A DNA stretch of 64,000 nt from Trueperella abortisuis (lineage in GTDB: Bacteria > Actinomycetota > Actinomycetes > Actinomycetales > Actinomycetaceae), in NCBI RefSeq assembly GCF_030811095.1, contig NZ_JAUSQL010000001.1, positions 620,001-684,000 on the forward strand. Reading direction: 5' to 3'. The position numbers and the translations under genes were made by a program. Shown piece after piece: positions 63,585 through 64,000 of this stretch (its first letter is position 1; each line of letters starts with the position of its first letter). The notes beneath the pieces were generated by a model. It was not told the origin of the DNA and did not search any database. It saw nothing but the letters and a program-made list of their open reading frames with translations.

Positions 63585-64000
63585 TTAGCTGAGGTAGATC
63601 GGGCCCTCCACGCCCACCGGGAAGCCGAGCAGGTACCAGACGATCATCAGCAGGGTCCACACGATCCCGAGCGCAATAGAGTAGGGCAAGAGCGTGGCGA
63701 TGAAGGTCCCCATGCCGAGCTTCTTCTGGTAGCGCTGAGCCACCGCGAGGACGAGGGCGAAGTAGGGGAACATCGGCGTGATCGGGTTCGTGATGGCGTC
63801 GCCGATGCGATAGATCATCTGGGTGAAGGCCGGGTGGTAGCCCAACACCATCATCATCGGTACGAAGATCGGGGCGAGGATGGCCCACTTGGCCGATGCC
63901 GAGCCGATGAAGATGTTGATGAAGGCCGAAATGGCGATGATGCCAATGATCAGCACCACGCCGTGTGAGCCCTGGAGGAGCTCCGCGCCCTTGATCGCCA
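63585..64000 (-). CDS. AbgT-family transporter, C-terminal part (cut by window end)
   Basis: The last 138 residues of a membrane transporter; the frame stays open to the window edge, reading AIKGAELLQGSHGVVLIIGI upstream. ISAFINIFIGSASAKWAILAPIFVPMMM, DAITNPITPMFPYF and the final YLLGFPVGVEGPIYL are typical of AbgT proteins, which carry p-aminobenzoyl-glutamate (folate breakdown product) or export antimetabolites. Co-directional with the M20D gene. Confidence 0.85.
   Translation of the reverse strand, partial: AIKGAELLQGSHGVVLIIGIIAISAFINIFIGSASAKWAILAPIFVPMMMVLGYHPAFTQMIYRIGDAITNPITPMFPYFALVLAVAQRYQKKLGMGTFIATLLPYSIALGIVWTLLMIVWYLLGFPVGVEGPIYLS

Overview
The window is a 64 kb piece of a high-GC Gram-positive (actinobacterial) chromosome. 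The main evidence is the mtrA-mtrB-lpqB cluster, an FprA-type ferredoxin reductase, long acidic or RG-rich tails on NusG, S3 and L17, mycothiol-clade style ArsC, GTG/TTG starts for rpoB, rpoC and secY, and the gene order of the ribosomal protein operons. The overall flavour (FemX and MurB side by side, AbgT/M20 pair, S11 followed directly by rpoA) fits the Actinomycetaceae (Actinomyces, Schaalia, Trueperella or Arcanobacterium relatives), but the species cannot be read from the sequence alone.

Layout. 1-6.1 kb: a partial membrane protein gene, then mtrA-mtrB-lpqB joined by 4-base stop/start overlaps, comF and the long-form hibernation factor hpf. 6.2-9.0 kb: fprA-like reductase, yajQ, and a tRNA-Tyr/Thr/Met plus rpmG cluster. 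9.06-10.39 kb: an intact-looking IS1249/IS256-type insertion sequence with 27-bp inverted repeats and a perfect 8-bp target duplication. 10.5-16.5 kb: femX-type gene, murB, adenosine deaminase, an APH-fold kinase-like protein and an aspartate aminotransferase. 16.6-54.9 kb: nearly the whole transcription/translation core in one block: tRNA-Trp, secE-nusG-rplK-rplA, udk, rplJL, rpoBC, rpsL-rpsG-fusA-tuf, the S10 and spc operons, secY-adk-map, infA-rpmJ-rpsM-rpsK-rpoA-rplQ. 55-64 kb: ArsC-type phosphatase, a polar amino acid ABC transporter, a ROK kinase, truA, mgsA, a small membrane protein, a LysR regulator and an M20D hydrolase/AbgT transporter pair cut by the window end.

Strong intrinsic terminators separate the core operons, and the non-core genes sit at these operon joints: two small membrane proteins and udk between rplA and rplJ, a secreted protein/lipoprotein pair and lysP between rpoC and rpsL, a HAD phosphatase between tuf and rpsJ. 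Core genes inside an operon are packed with overlaps of 1 to 4 bases.

Most of the window is ordinary housekeeping DNA. No phage, CRISPR, toxin-antitoxin or obvious defence system is visible. The observations most worth following are RNA-level: a leader before rpsM that can fold into a pseudoknot just upstream of the S13 ribosome binding site in an alpha operon that lacks rpsD, an attenuator-like hairpin before rplJ, and long-range inverted repeats before rpoB and rpsL. At protein level the most unusual item is a secreted protein that looks like a chymotrypsin-type protease propeptide whose catalytic domain stops where the active-site histidine should be.
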